From contig WPIO01000056.1 of NCBI GenBank assembly GCA_009760855.2, forward strand, positions 947,001 through 1,011,000: 64,000 nt of DNA, in the 5' to 3' direction. A model generated the notes under the pieces. It had not been told where the DNA came from. It saw only the letters and a list, made by a program, of their open reading frames with translations, and made no database searches. Positions 1 to 64,000 of this stretch are shown here, piece after piece. Source of the DNA: Cristatella mucedo. Lineage: Eukaryota > Bryozoa > Phylactolaemata > Cristatellidae. Position 1 is the stretch's first letter. Each line of letters opens with the position of its first letter. A program made the position numbers and the translations under genes.

Positions 1-137
1 CTGAAGACGGCCAGATACCAAGGCGAATAAAAGACACCGCTCCAGGCCTTTTTTCTGTGCCACACGATGAGCATTTGAGGACTCCTGTTGACACATTAAA
101 GCGTCCTAAAAATTGACATTCAATTGTCAACACTCAC

Positions 138-64000
<63,863 letters not shown>

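Overview
This is intron-rich nuclear DNA from an animal. Almost the whole window is one gene on the minus strand: the inner-arm axonemal dynein heavy chain DNAH10 (the beta heavy chain of the I1/f dynein). I could place 48 consecutive exons from position 64000 down to 138. Each has a plausible acceptor and donor, the codon phases agree across all 47 introns, and the joined exons total 9,624 nt (3,208 codons) with no frameshift or stop. The gene is cut at both ends. Roughly the first quarter of the protein (most of the tail) lies above 64000. About the last 150-170 residues, the stop codon and the 3' UTR lie below 138. No promoter, start codon or polyadenylation site is therefore inside the window.

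Layout in transcript order, high to low coordinates: end of the tail (64000-63095), linker (61991-52222), linker-to-ring segment (51430-43443), AAA1 (40755-39086), AAA2 (38670-30856), AAA3 (30710-24878), AAA4 (23131-19839), stalk and microtubule-binding tip (19496-16366), AAA5 (12577-8230), AAA6 (5720-3696), C-terminal domain (3576-138). The AAA1-AAA4 P-loops are intact, so this looks like a functional motor gene.

The introns are packed with decayed mobile DNA. LINE-A is an L2/CR1-like retrotransposon family with many 5'-truncated copies on both strands; its 3' end folds into a GC stem and is often followed by ATT-type repeats. LINE-B is a second non-LTR family with a TTACATTACA tail. SINE-A is a tRNA-derived SINE whose tail closely copies the LINE-A 3' end, a probable parasite/partner pair. 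SINE-B is another tRNA-like family. DNA transposons include a composite hAT-like element at 34745-36456 carrying a nested element whose ends look like SPIN, a hAT family known for horizontal transfer between animal phyla, and a pogo/Tigger-like element at 32825-33544. Long (GA)n, (TA)n and (TTCTA)n microsatellites and a 52-bp near-perfect palindrome also occur.

The organism is a metazoan with motile cilia or flagella, AT-rich, and probably an invertebrate judging from its repeats. I cannot name the phylum from sequence alone. I found no second convincing protein-coding gene, no functional tRNA or rRNA, no CRISPR array and no operon. The points most worth following are the SINE/LINE tail sharing, the SPIN-like element, a probable GC-AG intron with a 7-codon alternative donor, and the 78-bp (CU)n tract just after a weak donor in the stalk region.
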